This document shows, one piece after another, positions 8,507 to 16,600 of a stretch of DNA of 64,000 nucleotides. The DNA is taken from positions 806,001 to 870,000 of the forward strand of contig NZ_CP049862.1 of NCBI RefSeq assembly GCF_011300875.1. The letters are read 5' to 3'. The position numbers and the translations under genes are program-made. Every line of letters begins with the position of its first letter. Position 1 is the stretch's first letter. Below the pieces are notes generated by a model, which had not been told where the DNA came from, did no database searches, and was given only the letters and a program-made list of their open reading frames with translations. Source of the stretch: Sanguibacter sp. HDW7. Its GTDB lineage: Bacteria > Actinomycetota > Actinomycetes > Actinomycetales > Cellulomonadaceae.

Positions 8507-9031
8507 GTGGCCAGCGAGGTGCAGCGCGTGCTCGCGCTCATGCGCTTCTATCGCGACATTCATGGCTCGTTCACGACGTACGCGCCGCATGTGATCGCAT
8601 TGCCGGTCTGCCTCTTCATCCTTGCCAAAGGGGACTAGGTCTTCTCGCTCTGGCTTCTTGCGGTGGTGTTGACCGTCTTGGCGTTTCAGCTCCACTGGGC
8701 GTCCGTCTGGACGGATGAGGGTGATGCGCGTGTTGGGTGGTACGAAGCCCGGCTCACGGCTGAGCTGGATCCGATCGACCGCGCTCAGAGCAGGCTGGTG
8801 AACGCGCCGGGACCTCGGTTGATCTGTGGGCTGTTGACGCACAGGAGATTCTTCTCGCTACGGCGCGTCGGCGACGACGTTGAGCTTTCGGTCGTCACCC
8901 GACGCGGGCGGGTGCGTCGGCTGAAGATGGCGGATCTGGAATCTGCGTTCGACTGGTTGCGTCGACGGAAGGCGTTGTTGATCGAGTCAGACGACGTGGC
9001 CCAGAGGGTGCTGGCTGACTGGTCGAGCTGA
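8507..9031 (+). pseudogene. Small membrane protein gene interrupted by an in-frame TAG
   Basis: An open frame starting at GTG 8507 (GAGGAG 6 bases upstream; an in-frame ATG lies at 8474) runs to TAG 8636-8638 and continues in the same frame to TGA at 9029-9031. Before the TAG is a hydrophobic segment ending PVCLFILAKGD; right after it is another, LWLLAVVLTVLAF, then a soluble, Arg-rich tail of about 100 residues. Third positions are G/C-rich on both sides, so both halves look like one gene of about 174 codons. Either a nonsense mutation or amber readthrough; the first is the default. I do not recognise the family. Confidence 0.5.
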
Positions 9032-9240
9032 TGTATTCGGCGAGGGACGCGGCACAGGCGAGAGGCTGCTTCCTCGGGAAGTGTTGGTGGGATCTCGCGT
9101 AGACGGTGGCAGGCGTAGCGCTTCCGATCGCCGGGACCGCACTCTTCGCGGCGTGGGCCGTGTGTGCTGCAGGTTTGCACGCGTGCACCGACACCGTGCG
9201 CTACGACTTCATGCTGTCGGCAGTGGTCGGTAGCCTGTGA
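9031..9240 (+). pseudogene. Small membrane peptide gene interrupted by an in-frame TAG
   Basis: ATG 9031 overlaps the previous stop (TGATG), suggesting coupling. The frame runs 23 codons to TAG 9100-9102 and then continues in frame to TGA 9238-9240, encoding the hydrophobic stretch LPIAGTALFAAWAVCAAG. A GTG at 9106 directly after the TAG could start a 44-residue peptide, but it lacks a ribosome site. Second consecutive gene here with an internal amber codon. No family recognised; the coding call rests on frame, third-position bias and hydrophobicity. Confidence 0.35.
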
Positions 9241-9380
9241 AGGAAGCTCAGAAGGTCCACCAAGGCCCAGGGGCGGCCGAAGGTTGGCCCGTGAGGTGTG
9301 CGGATGAAGGGGCCAAGGATGTGATGCTGTCAGGCATGCGGGGACGCCGGCGGCGGGTGATCCCGCCCGGAGAGCCTGTG

Positions 9381-9698
9381 ATGGGCGATCGACGGGTCTT
9401 CGACCAGCAGGCGCAGGTTGTTGCGGTCGTGAGGATTGCGATCGACCATTGGGCGCTGCTCTCGGACGTCGACGACATGCCGGAAGAGATCTTCGTGGCG
9501 GCGCATAGCGATCACTTCTTCGACGTATCTCCTTCTGTCGCGAGCGTGGCCCTTCGGGTGGGTGAGTTCGCGCTCAGGCGACCCGCTGAGAGCGACGAAG
9601 GCCGATGGCGCTTCTTTTACGGCGGCTCTCCTGATCAGATCGGTGAGCTGTTTGACGGCGGGTCGATCCATGAGCAGCAGAAGGCACTTCGAGACTAG
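9381..9698 (+). CDS. Hypothetical protein in accessory island
   Basis: 105 residues from ATG 9381, chosen because GGAGA lies about 6 bases upstream; the frame is open back to GTG 9237 and could add 48 residues, but that part is compositionally odd. The protein is soluble, with alternating hydrophobic and acidic stretches (AVVRIAIDHWALLSDVDD, then ALRVGEFALRR) and an aromatic patch RWRFFYGGS. Not recognised. Its place among other small orphan genes fits an immunity- or accessory-type protein, but nothing proves it. Confidence 0.55.
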   Translation: MGDRRVFDQQAQVVAVVRIAIDHWALLSDVDDMPEEIFVAAHSDHFFDVSPSVASVALRVGEFALRRPAESDEGRWRFFYGGSPDQIGELFDGGSIHEQQKALRD

Positions 9699-9770
9699 TG
9701 AATGGGCGTCGACGCCGCGGCCTTGAGCCCCCTCGGGCCTAGGCGTGCCCCGCGGTGGAAGGAGTGCATG

Positions 9771-10610
9771 ATGGGCATGGAGGCGTGGGAGACGGCGTTG
9801 GCCGAGATTGCCGGCAGCAGGCTCTACTACGAGGGCGACCTCGACATCGATGAGGGTGGGGCGTACATCAGGCGCTGCACGCTCGAGCCGGAGCTCTTGA
9901 TACGCCTGACGCGGGCGGCGAGCAGGCTTGTGGTGGTAGACCCTCCCGGCGGCAACGTCGATTTCCTCGAGCCGGTCGCCGGGTTTGTCACGGCACTCGT
10001 CACCAGCGGTCTCAATCCCGAAGCCAACCGCTTCGTGGCGTCCTTCCCTCGGCTCCAGGGACTCGCTGCGCACGGTGACGTGCCTCCGGACGCCGAGATT
10101 GCTTCTCGCGAGCTCAGGTCCTTCGCCGGCGACGGGAGCGACGCGTGGCGTCGGATGCTCATGCCGGTCGCTTCGCTGCGAGAGGTTCACCTGGTGGGGG
10201 CGGAGTGGGCCTGGTTCGAGGAGCAGTCCGGGTCCTTCAGCTCAGTGGTGATGCTCGACCAGCGTGGACGTCGTTCCGTGCCGCTGCTGGAGAGCCTCAG
10301 GGGGGTGCGGTCGCTCGTCGTTGCGGGCGGCACGGAGCTCGATGTCTCTGCGTTGGGCGACATGCGCGACCTGACGCACCTGGAGCTCGGACCTATCCGG
10401 TCGGTCGTGGGGCTTGGATCAGTGGGTCTCGGTCGGCTCGAGATGCTGATCCTTGAGTCCGTGCGTTCGGTTGATGTCCCGGACATCCTGACGAGGGAGT
10501 TCCCCGAAGATGTGTGCGCGAGACCGAAGAGCCCGTTCAGTCCCGAGGTTCGAGACTCGCCCGTCGCCCGCTCACGGGACTGGAGCATTGGTCCCGTCGC
10601 CAAGCGGTGA
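9771..10610 (+). CDS. Hypothetical leucine-rich-repeat-like protein
   Basis: 279 residues from ATG 9771, preceded by GGAAGGAG at a spacing of 6; an ATG directly before it (9768) is also possible. The second half has repeating leucine-rich segments: LLESLRGVRSLVVAGG, ALGDMRDLTHLELGP, and LGRLEMLILESV, spaced about 20-25 residues apart, as in bacterial LRR folds. No signal peptide or membrane segment. Similar LRR-like proteins occur as immunity or interaction proteins, but no partner toxin is seen. Codon use is less GC-biased than in flanking housekeeping genes. Function unknown. Confidence 0.65.
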   Translation: MGMEAWETALAEIAGSRLYYEGDLDIDEGGAYIRRCTLEPELLIRLTRAASRLVVVDPPGGNVDFLEPVAGFVTALVTSGLNPEANRFVASFPRLQGLAAHGDVPPDAEIASRELRSFAGDGSDAWRRMLMPVASLREVHLVGAEWAWFEEQSGSFSSVVMLDQRGRRSVPLLESLRGVRSLVVAGGTELDVSALGDMRDLTHLELGPIRSVVGLGSVGLGRLEMLILESVRSVDVPDILTREFPEDVCARPKSPFSPEVRDSPVARSRDWSIGPVAKR

Positions 10611-10671
10611 ACGTGAGCCGCCTCGCGCTGACGTGCTCCACGCCACACCCCGCGGTGGTCCTCGATCTTGC

Positions 10672-10677
10672 TAGGCT
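10672..10677 (+). promoter_or_regulatory. -10 element of the riboswitch-glyA transcript
   Basis: TAGGCT at 10672-10677 matches a sigma-A -10 and would start transcription just at the 5' edge of the ZTP aptamer. No good -35 is seen 17 bases upstream. Confidence 0.5.
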
Positions 10678-10680
10678 GTG

Positions 10681-10768
10681 CGGGTCGCGACTGGCGCATT
10701 CAGGTGGGTCACCACCGGGGAGCGACATCTTCTTCTCCGACTTCGGGTCGTTCGCCTGGGCCCCGGTC
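10681..10768 (+). ncRNA. ZTP (pfl) riboswitch
   Basis: Aptamer sensing ZTP/ZMP, the alarmone of 10-formyl-THF shortage, upstream of glyA and folD. The conserved 5' half is GGGTCGCGACTGGCG followed by GGTGGGTCACCACCGGGGAG, and the 3' half near 10750-10762 contains TCGCCTGGGC, which pairs back in the pseudoknot. The linker between halves is about 20 bases. The expression platform is unclear: about 75 bases separate it from the AAGGAG of glyA, including a small GTGCC/GGCAC hairpin at 10786-10800 and a 4-bp GTCT/AGAC pairing around the ribosome site. When the ligand binds, glyA-folD expression should rise. Confidence 0.9.
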
Positions 10769-10854
10769 ACCGCACCGTCGTGCGCGTGCCCGCCCGGCAC
10801 CCGTACAGACATGCACCTGACTGCACGTCCACCACGTCTGAAGGAGACACGCCC

Positions 10855-12135
10855 ATGAGCCAGCACGAGCCGGTCCTCGACCAGGGCCTTGCCGAGGTCG
10901 ACCCGGAGATCGCCGCAGTCCTCGACGGTGAGCTCGCGCGTCAGCGCGGCACCCTCGAGATGATCGCGTCGGAGAACTTCGTCCCGCGCGCCGTCCTGCA
11001 GGCGCAGGGCTCCGTCCTCACGAACAAGTACGCCGAGGGCTACCCGGGCCGCCGCTACTACGGCGGCTGCGAGCAGGTCGACATCGCGGAGGACCTCGCG
11101 ATCGCCCGCGCCAAGGCGCTCTACGGCGCGGAGCACGCGAACGTGCAGCCCCACTCGGGCGCGACCGCGAACGCGGCCGTCCTCCACGCGCTCATCAAGC
11201 CGGGCGACAAGATCATGGGCCTCGAGCTCGCGCACGGTGGCCACCTCACGCACGGCATGAAGATCAACTTCTCGGGCAAGCTCTACGAGGTCGCCGCGTA
11301 CGGCGTGGACCCGGAGACGATGCGCCTCGACATGGACAAGGTCCGTGAGCAGGCGCTCGCCGAGCGTCCCGACGTCATCATCGGCGGCTGGTCGGCCTAC
11401 CCGCGTCACCTCGACTTCGAGGCGTTCCGCTCGATCGCCGACGAGGTCGGCGCGAAGCTCTGGGTCGACATGGCGCACTTCGCGGGCCTCGTGGCCGCGG
11501 GCCTGCACCCCAACCCGGTGCCGTACGCGGACGTCGTCTCCTCGACCGTCCACAAGACGATCGGCGGCCCGCGCTCGGGCTTCATCCTCTCGCGCGAGGA
11601 GTACGCGAAGAAGATCGACTCCGCCGTGTTCCCGGGCCAGCAGGGTGGCCCGCTCATGCACGTCGTCGCCGCCAAGGCCGTGTCGTTCAAGATCGCCGCG
11701 TCCGAGGGCTTCAAGGAGCGTCAGGAGCGCGTGCTCTCGGGGGCCCGCATCATCGCGGACCGCCTCACGGCGGCCGACGTCCGCGCGGCCGGCGCCGACG
11801 TCCTCACGGGCGGCACCGACGTGCACCTCGTGCTCGTCGACCTTCGCAAGTCGGACCTCGACGGCCAGCAGGCAGAGGACCTCCTCCACGCGGCCGGCAT
11901 CACGGTCAACCGCAACGCCGTCCCGTTCGACCCGCGCCCCCCGCGCGTCACGTCGGGCCTGCGCATCGGCACGCCCGCGCTCGCGACCCGCGGCTTCGGT
12001 GACACCGAGTTCACCGAGGTTGCCGAGATCATCGCGACGGCCCTCAAGGGCGGCGCGGACATCGACGCGCTGCGCGCCCGCGTGCAGCGTCTCGCGGACG
12101 ACTTCCCGCTCTACCCGGACCTGCAGCAGTACTGA
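10855..12135 (+). CDS. glyA: Serine hydroxymethyltransferase
   Basis: PLP enzyme converting serine and THF to glycine and 5,10-methylene-THF, 426 residues, normal length. It starts at ATG 10855 with AAGGAG about 7 bases before. Hallmarks: [37 protein letters not shown], the cofactor loop [10 protein letters not shown], and the Schiff-base lysine in [13 protein letters not shown] (Lys234). First gene after the ZTP riboswitch. A 14-bp hairpin separates it from folD, which may reduce but need not abolish readthrough. Confidence 0.97.
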   Translation: MSQHEPVLDQGLAEVDPEIAAVLDGELARQRGTLEMIASENFVPRAVLQAQGSVLTNKYAEGYPGRRYYGGCEQVDIAEDLAIARAKALYGAEHANVQPHSGATANAAVLHALIKPGDKIMGLELAHGGHLTHGMKINFSGKLYEVAAYGVDPETMRLDMDKVREQALAERPDVIIGGWSAYPRHLDFEAFRSIADEVGAKLWVDMAHFAGLVAAGLHPNPVPYADVVSSTVHKTIGGPRSGFILSREEYAKKIDSAVFPGQQGGPLMHVVAAKAVSFKIAASEGFKERQERVLSGARIIADRLTAADVRAAGADVLTGGTDVHLVLVDLRKSDLDGQQAEDLLHAAGITVNRNAVPFDPRPPRVTSGLRIGTPALATRGFGDTEFTEVAEIIATALKGGADIDALRARVQRLADDFPLYPDLQQY

Positions 12136-12143
12136 CGCACCGC

Positions 12144-12174
12144 ACCGCCCGGCCGGGTCACCCGGCCGGGCGGT
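12144..12174 (+). terminator. Hairpin between glyA and folD
   Basis: Perfect 14-bp GC stem (12144-12157 with 12161-12174), 3-base loop TCA, no T-tract. It could be a partial terminator or mRNA-stabilising element within the glyA-folD unit. Confidence 0.7.
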
Positions 12175-12194
12175 CGCGCGTGGGAGGAGAACCC

Positions 12195-13076
12195 ATGACC
12201 GCACAGATCCTCGACGGGAAGGCCACCGCGGCCGCCCTGAAGTCCGAGCTTGCCGAGCGTGTCGCCGCACTCAGGGTGCGCGGCGTGACGCCCGGCCTCG
12301 GCACCGTCCTCGTGGGGGAGGACCCAGGCTCGAAGGCATACGTCGCGGGCAAGCACCGCGACTGCGCCGAGGTCGGCATCGCCTCGATCCGTGAGGACCT
12401 CCCGGCCGACGCCACCCAGGCCGACGTCGAGGCCGCGATCGGGCGCCTCAACGCCGACCCGGCGTGCACCGGCTACATCGTCCAGCTGCCGCTGCCCAAG
12501 GGCATCGACACCAACCGGGTGCTCGAGCTCATCGACCCGGACAAGGACGCCGACGGCCTCCACCCGACGAACCTCGGGCGGCTCGTGCTGCGCGTGAGCG
12601 AGACCATCGACTCGCCGCTGCCGTGCACGCCCGCGGGCATCCTCGAGCTCGTCGCCCGCCACGGCATCAGCCTCGCGGGCAAGCACGTCGTCGTCCTCGG
12701 ACGCGGCACGACGGTCGGCCGGTCGATCGGCCTGCTGCTCACCCGCAAGGACGTCAACGCGACCGTGACGCTCACGCACACGGGCACCGTCGACGTCGCC
12801 GAGCACCTGCGCCGCGCGGACGTCGTCGTCGCGGCGACGGGCGTCGCGCACGTCGTGCGTGCCGAGGACCTCAAGCCGGGCGTCATCGTGCTCGACGTCG
12901 GCGTGAGCCGCGTCGAGGACCCCGAGACCGGCAAGGCCCGCCTGCTGGGCGACGTCCACCCCGACGTCGCCGAGGTCGCGTCGTGGATCTCGCCGAACCC
13001 CGGCGGGGTCGGCCCCATGACGCGCGCCATGCTGCTCGCGAACGTCGTCGACACTGCGGAGCGCCTCGCAGTCTGA
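12195..13076 (+). CDS. folD: Bifunctional methylene-THF dehydrogenase / cyclohydrolase
   Basis: Converts 5,10-methylene-THF to 10-formyl-THF in two steps, following on from GlyA. 293 residues, standard. ATG 12195 with GGAGGAG upstream. Catalytic Y-x-x-x-K is in [12 protein letters not shown] (near residue 50); [12 protein letters not shown] and [17 protein letters not shown] are the folate and NADP regions; [11 protein letters not shown] closes the family pattern. Placed after glyA under the ZTP riboswitch, a known arrangement. Confidence 0.97.
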   Translation: MTAQILDGKATAAALKSELAERVAALRVRGVTPGLGTVLVGEDPGSKAYVAGKHRDCAEVGIASIREDLPADATQADVEAAIGRLNADPACTGYIVQLPLPKGIDTNRVLELIDPDKDADGLHPTNLGRLVLRVSETIDSPLPCTPAGILELVARHGISLAGKHVVVLGRGTTVGRSIGLLLTRKDVNATVTLTHTGTVDVAEHLRRADVVVAATGVAHVVRAEDLKPGVIVLDVGVSRVEDPETGKARLLGDVHPDVAEVASWISPNPGGVGPMTRAMLLANVVDTAERLAV

Positions 13077-13090
13077 GCCCCTCTCAGACT
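13070..13090 (+). terminator. Weak hairpin overlapping the folD stop
   Basis: AGTCTGAG (13070-13077) pairs with CTCAGACT (13083-13090) across a 5-base C-rich loop. Its right arm begins two 16-base direct repeats, CAGACTGAGCGCCCC plus one base, at 13085-13100 and 13101-13116. Confidence 0.4.
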
Positions 13091-13125
13091 GAGCGCCCCC
13101 CAGACTGAGCGCCCCTCGACCGCAG

Positions 13126-13237
13126 TGTTCCGATAGCCGATCCGTGCGCGTGTAGTGGCTCGATCGGCTATCGGAACATGTGAGGCGTTGCTCGATAGCG
13201 GATCGGTACGTGTGAGCTGTCCGGATCGGCTATCGAG
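13126..13237. repeat. Tandem palindromic repeat (two copies, 62-base period)
   Basis: Copy 1: 13126-13142 and 13162-13178 form a perfect 17-bp inverted repeat with a 19-base loop. Copy 2: 13191-13204 and 13224-13237 form a 14-bp inverted repeat with one mismatch and the same loop length. The cores 13132-13174 and 13194-13236 are both 43 bases and share CGATAGC at the left and GATCGGCTATCG at the right. The unit resembles REP/BIME-type intergenic palindromes. No ORF explains it. Confidence 0.8.
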
Positions 13238-13238
13238 G

Positions 13239-13304
13239 GCTTCCGCTTCCGCTTCCGCGTCCGCGTCCGCGTCCGCGTCCGCTTCCGCTTCCGCGTCGGC
13301 GTCA
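13239..13304. repeat. Hexanucleotide tract GC(T/G)TCC
   Basis: Nine uninterrupted hexamers from 13239 to 13292 in the order three GCTTCC, four GCGTCC, two GCTTCC, then two decayed units to 13304. It follows the palindromes directly and lies about 380 bases before the giant secreted nuclease. A tract like this can expand and contract by slippage. The rest of the gap, 13305-13685, shows nothing certain apart from a GTTCACC motif at 13533. Confidence 0.85.
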
Positions 13305-13685
13305 CGGATCCGATCGGTGTGCGCCGTGCCGGCACCGCACTGAGTCGACGCACGTCGTCCCAGGGCGCGAGATCGTCGGCCGCATGGCGGGAAGACGCGA
13401 CCGCTCACCCCGAGACTCACCCCACGCGGCGGGCACCCGATCGCGCCTCGGAACGCTCCCGCGGCGCCCCCGTAGACGACCACCCCTGACCTGCCACGAC
13501 GCCGCCGAGCCGACATGCGGTCGCTCGGTGGCGTTCACCGCACCACCCCGGCACGGACACCTCGGGACGGTTCCCTGGGAGCGTCCAGGGCGCCGGGAGC
13601 GGTGGCGACGGATGTGGAACGGGCTGAGCCTGTCCCCACCGTCGACCAGCACGTGCAACGGCGCACGTGCGAGATTGGGGATTTC

Positions 13686-16600
13686 ATGCGCAAGCACCCG
13701 GTGCGGGCAGGCGTCGTCGCGACGCTCGCCAGCGCCTCGATGATCGGGACCATCGGTCTCGTGACGGCGGGAGCGGCCACAGCCGCGGTCTCGCCCGGGG
13801 CGCCCGTCGTCATCAACGAGGCGTACGGAGGTGGCGGTAACGGGGGCGCGACCTTGCGCCGCGACTTCGTCGAGCTGTACAACCCCGGCACCGCGCCGAT
13901 CGCGCTCGACGGGTACTCCGTCCAGTACGCGAGCGCGGCCGGGGCGTCGTGGCAGGTGACGGCGCTCACCGGGTCGATACCCGCGAAGGGCTATTTCCTC
14001 GTCGGACAGGCCGCTGGAGCCGGTGGCTCCGTCGACCTTCCGGCCGTCGACGTCAACGGCAGCATCCCGATGAGCGGCACCGGCTTCAAGGTCGCCCTCG
14101 TCTCCTCGACGACCCCGCTCACGTGCGGTGCCACGTGCGCCGCCGACCCCGCCGTCGTCGACCTCGTCGCGACCGGAGCGGGCTCCGCCGGAGCCCCCGC
14201 GCCGGCGCCCTCGGCCTCCACCTCGATCAGCCGCACGAACGGCGTCAACACGGCGAACAACGCCGCGGACTTCACCGCGGGCGCCCCCACCCCGACGAAC
14301 GCGGCGGGCCAGACGACCCCAGGCACCGACCCCGACCCCGACCCGGGCGACGACCCGCTCGAGCGGACGATCGCCGAGATCCAGGGCACGGGCGACGCGA
14401 CGCCGCTCGCGGGCAAGCTCGTGCGGACGACGGGCGTCGTCACGGCGGCCTACGCGACCGGCGGCTTCAACGGCATCGTCGTCCAGACCCCGGGAGCCGA
14501 CACGACCCCGGGCGCGTCGGACGCGATCTTCGTCTACCTCGGCTCCGGCAACGGCGCGGGCGGTCACGCGATCGGCGACCACGTCACCGTGACGGGCACC
14601 CCGGCCGAGTTCAACGGCCTCACGCAGATCACGGGCCCCGGCCTCGTCGTCGCGGCCGACGCCGCGGGCACGGGTGCCGCGGTGCCGCTAGCGATCGAGT
14701 GGCCCGAGAAGGACACCGACCGTGAGGCGGTCGAGTCCATGCTCATCGCCCCGCAGGGCGACATGACGGTGACGAACACGTACTCGACGGGCCAGTACGG
14801 CGAGGTCGGCCTCGCGGTCGGCACGACGCCGCTGCTCCAGCCGACCGACGTCGCCCGCCCCGGCACCCCCGAGGCCGCTGACGTCGCGGCGGACAACGCC
14901 GCGCGCGGCGTCGTCCTCGACGACGGCGCCTCGACGAACTTCACGTCGTCCGCGAACCAGTCGCAGACCCCGCCGTACGTCTCGCTCTCGAAGCCCGTGC
15001 GCGTGGGAGCGAAGGTGACTTTCGACGCCCCGCTCGTCGTCGACTACCGCAACAACACGTGGAAGCTCAACCCGACGTCACAGGTGACGCCGGGCCAGGA
15101 GTCCGCGACTTTCGAGAACACGCGGACCGACGCCCCGTCGGCCACCGCGCTCGGCGCAGGCGACCTGACGATCGCGTCGTTCAACGTCCTCAACTACTTC
15201 ACGACGCTCGGCGCGGACGTCCCCGGCTGCACGTCCTACGAGGACCGGGCCGGCACCGGCATCACGGTCCGTGAGTGCACCGGAGACGGGCCGCGCGGTG
15301 CGTGGGACGGCGCGAGCCTCGCCCGCCAGCAGGCGAAGATCGTCGCGGCGATCGACGCGCTCGACGCGAGCGTCGTCGGCCTCATGGAGATCGAGAACTC
15401 CGCGAAGCTCGGTGAGAACGCCGACGAGGCCGTCGTGACGCTCGTCGCGGCCCTCAACGCGTTGGCCGGCTCGGAGCGCTGGGACTACGTGCGGTCGTCG
15501 GCCGACCTGCCTCCCGTCGCGGAGCAGGACGTCATCACGAACGCGATCATCTTCCAGAAGGCGAAGGTCACGCCGGTCGGCGCGTCCGTCGCGCTGGGCG
15601 ACCTGTCCGGCTCGGGCGAGCCGTTCGTCAACGCGCGTGAGCCGATCGGCCAGGCGTTCGCGCCCGCCGCCGGCGGTGCGCCGTTCCTCGCGGTCGTCAA
15701 CCACCTCAAGTCGAAGGGCTCGGCGGGACCGCTGACGGGCGACGCCGACACGGGTGACGGGCAGGGCGCGTCGAACGCGTCGCGCGTCGCTCAGGCCACG
15801 GCGCTCAAGGACTGGGTGCCGACGGTCCTCGCGGACCTCGCGACCGACGGCCACCAGGTCGCGGACGTCGCGCTGCTCGGAGACTTCAACTCCTACGCGC
15901 AGGAGGACCCCATGAAGGTCCTCCGCGACGCGGGCTACACGGACTCGCAGACGAAGAACCCGGCGACCGAGCACTCGTACTCGTTCTCGGGCCTGTCGGG
16001 CTCTCTCGACCACGTGCTGCTCAACGACTCGATGCTTGCGCGCACGACCGGCGCGGACATCTGGAACATCAACGCGCCCGAGGCGATCGCGCTCGAGTAC
16101 TCGCGCTACAACAGCCACGGCACGCTGTTCTACGACGAGACCCCGTTCCGCTCGTCGGACCACGACCCCGTCATCGCGGCGTTCCGCGCGAACACCGTCT
16201 CGGCGACGTCGAAGCTCACGTTCGTCAACATCAACGACTTCCACGGGCGGATCGACGCCAACACGGTGAAGTTCGCGGGCACGATCGAGCAGCTGCGCAA
16301 GGCCGGCGGGGAGGGCTCGACGCTCTTCCTCTCGGCCGGTGACAACATCGGCGCGTCGCTCTTCGCGTCGGCTTTCGCCAAGGACACCCCGACGCTCGAG
16401 GTCCTCGACGCGCTCGGGCTCGAGGCCTCGGCGGTCGGCAACCACGAGTTCGACCAGGGCTTCGCGGACCTCACCGGTCGCGTGGACACCGAGGCGGACT
16501 TCACCTACCTCGGCGCGAACGTCTACGCCAAGGGCACGACGAACCCGGCGCTGCCGGAGTTCAAGATCGTCGAGAAGGACGGCCTCAAGGTCGGAGTCAT

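Noticed and set aside
8282-8842. A 186-codon minus-strand frame over the amber-containing gene
   Set aside because: It overlaps the GNAT end and has no hydrophobic or domain pattern, while the plus frame has helices, a ribosome site and G/C third positions.
12180-12194. Upstream start of folD
   Set aside because: The in-frame codons before ATG 12195 would include the ribosome site GGAGGAG itself.
13126-13304. CRISPR array
   Set aside because: There are only two units, the repeats are palindromes with diverged loops, and no cas gene is present in the window.
13155-13343. Small plus-strand frame rich in Ala-Ser
   Set aside because: It is the translation of the hexanucleotide tract and palindromes, without a ribosome site.
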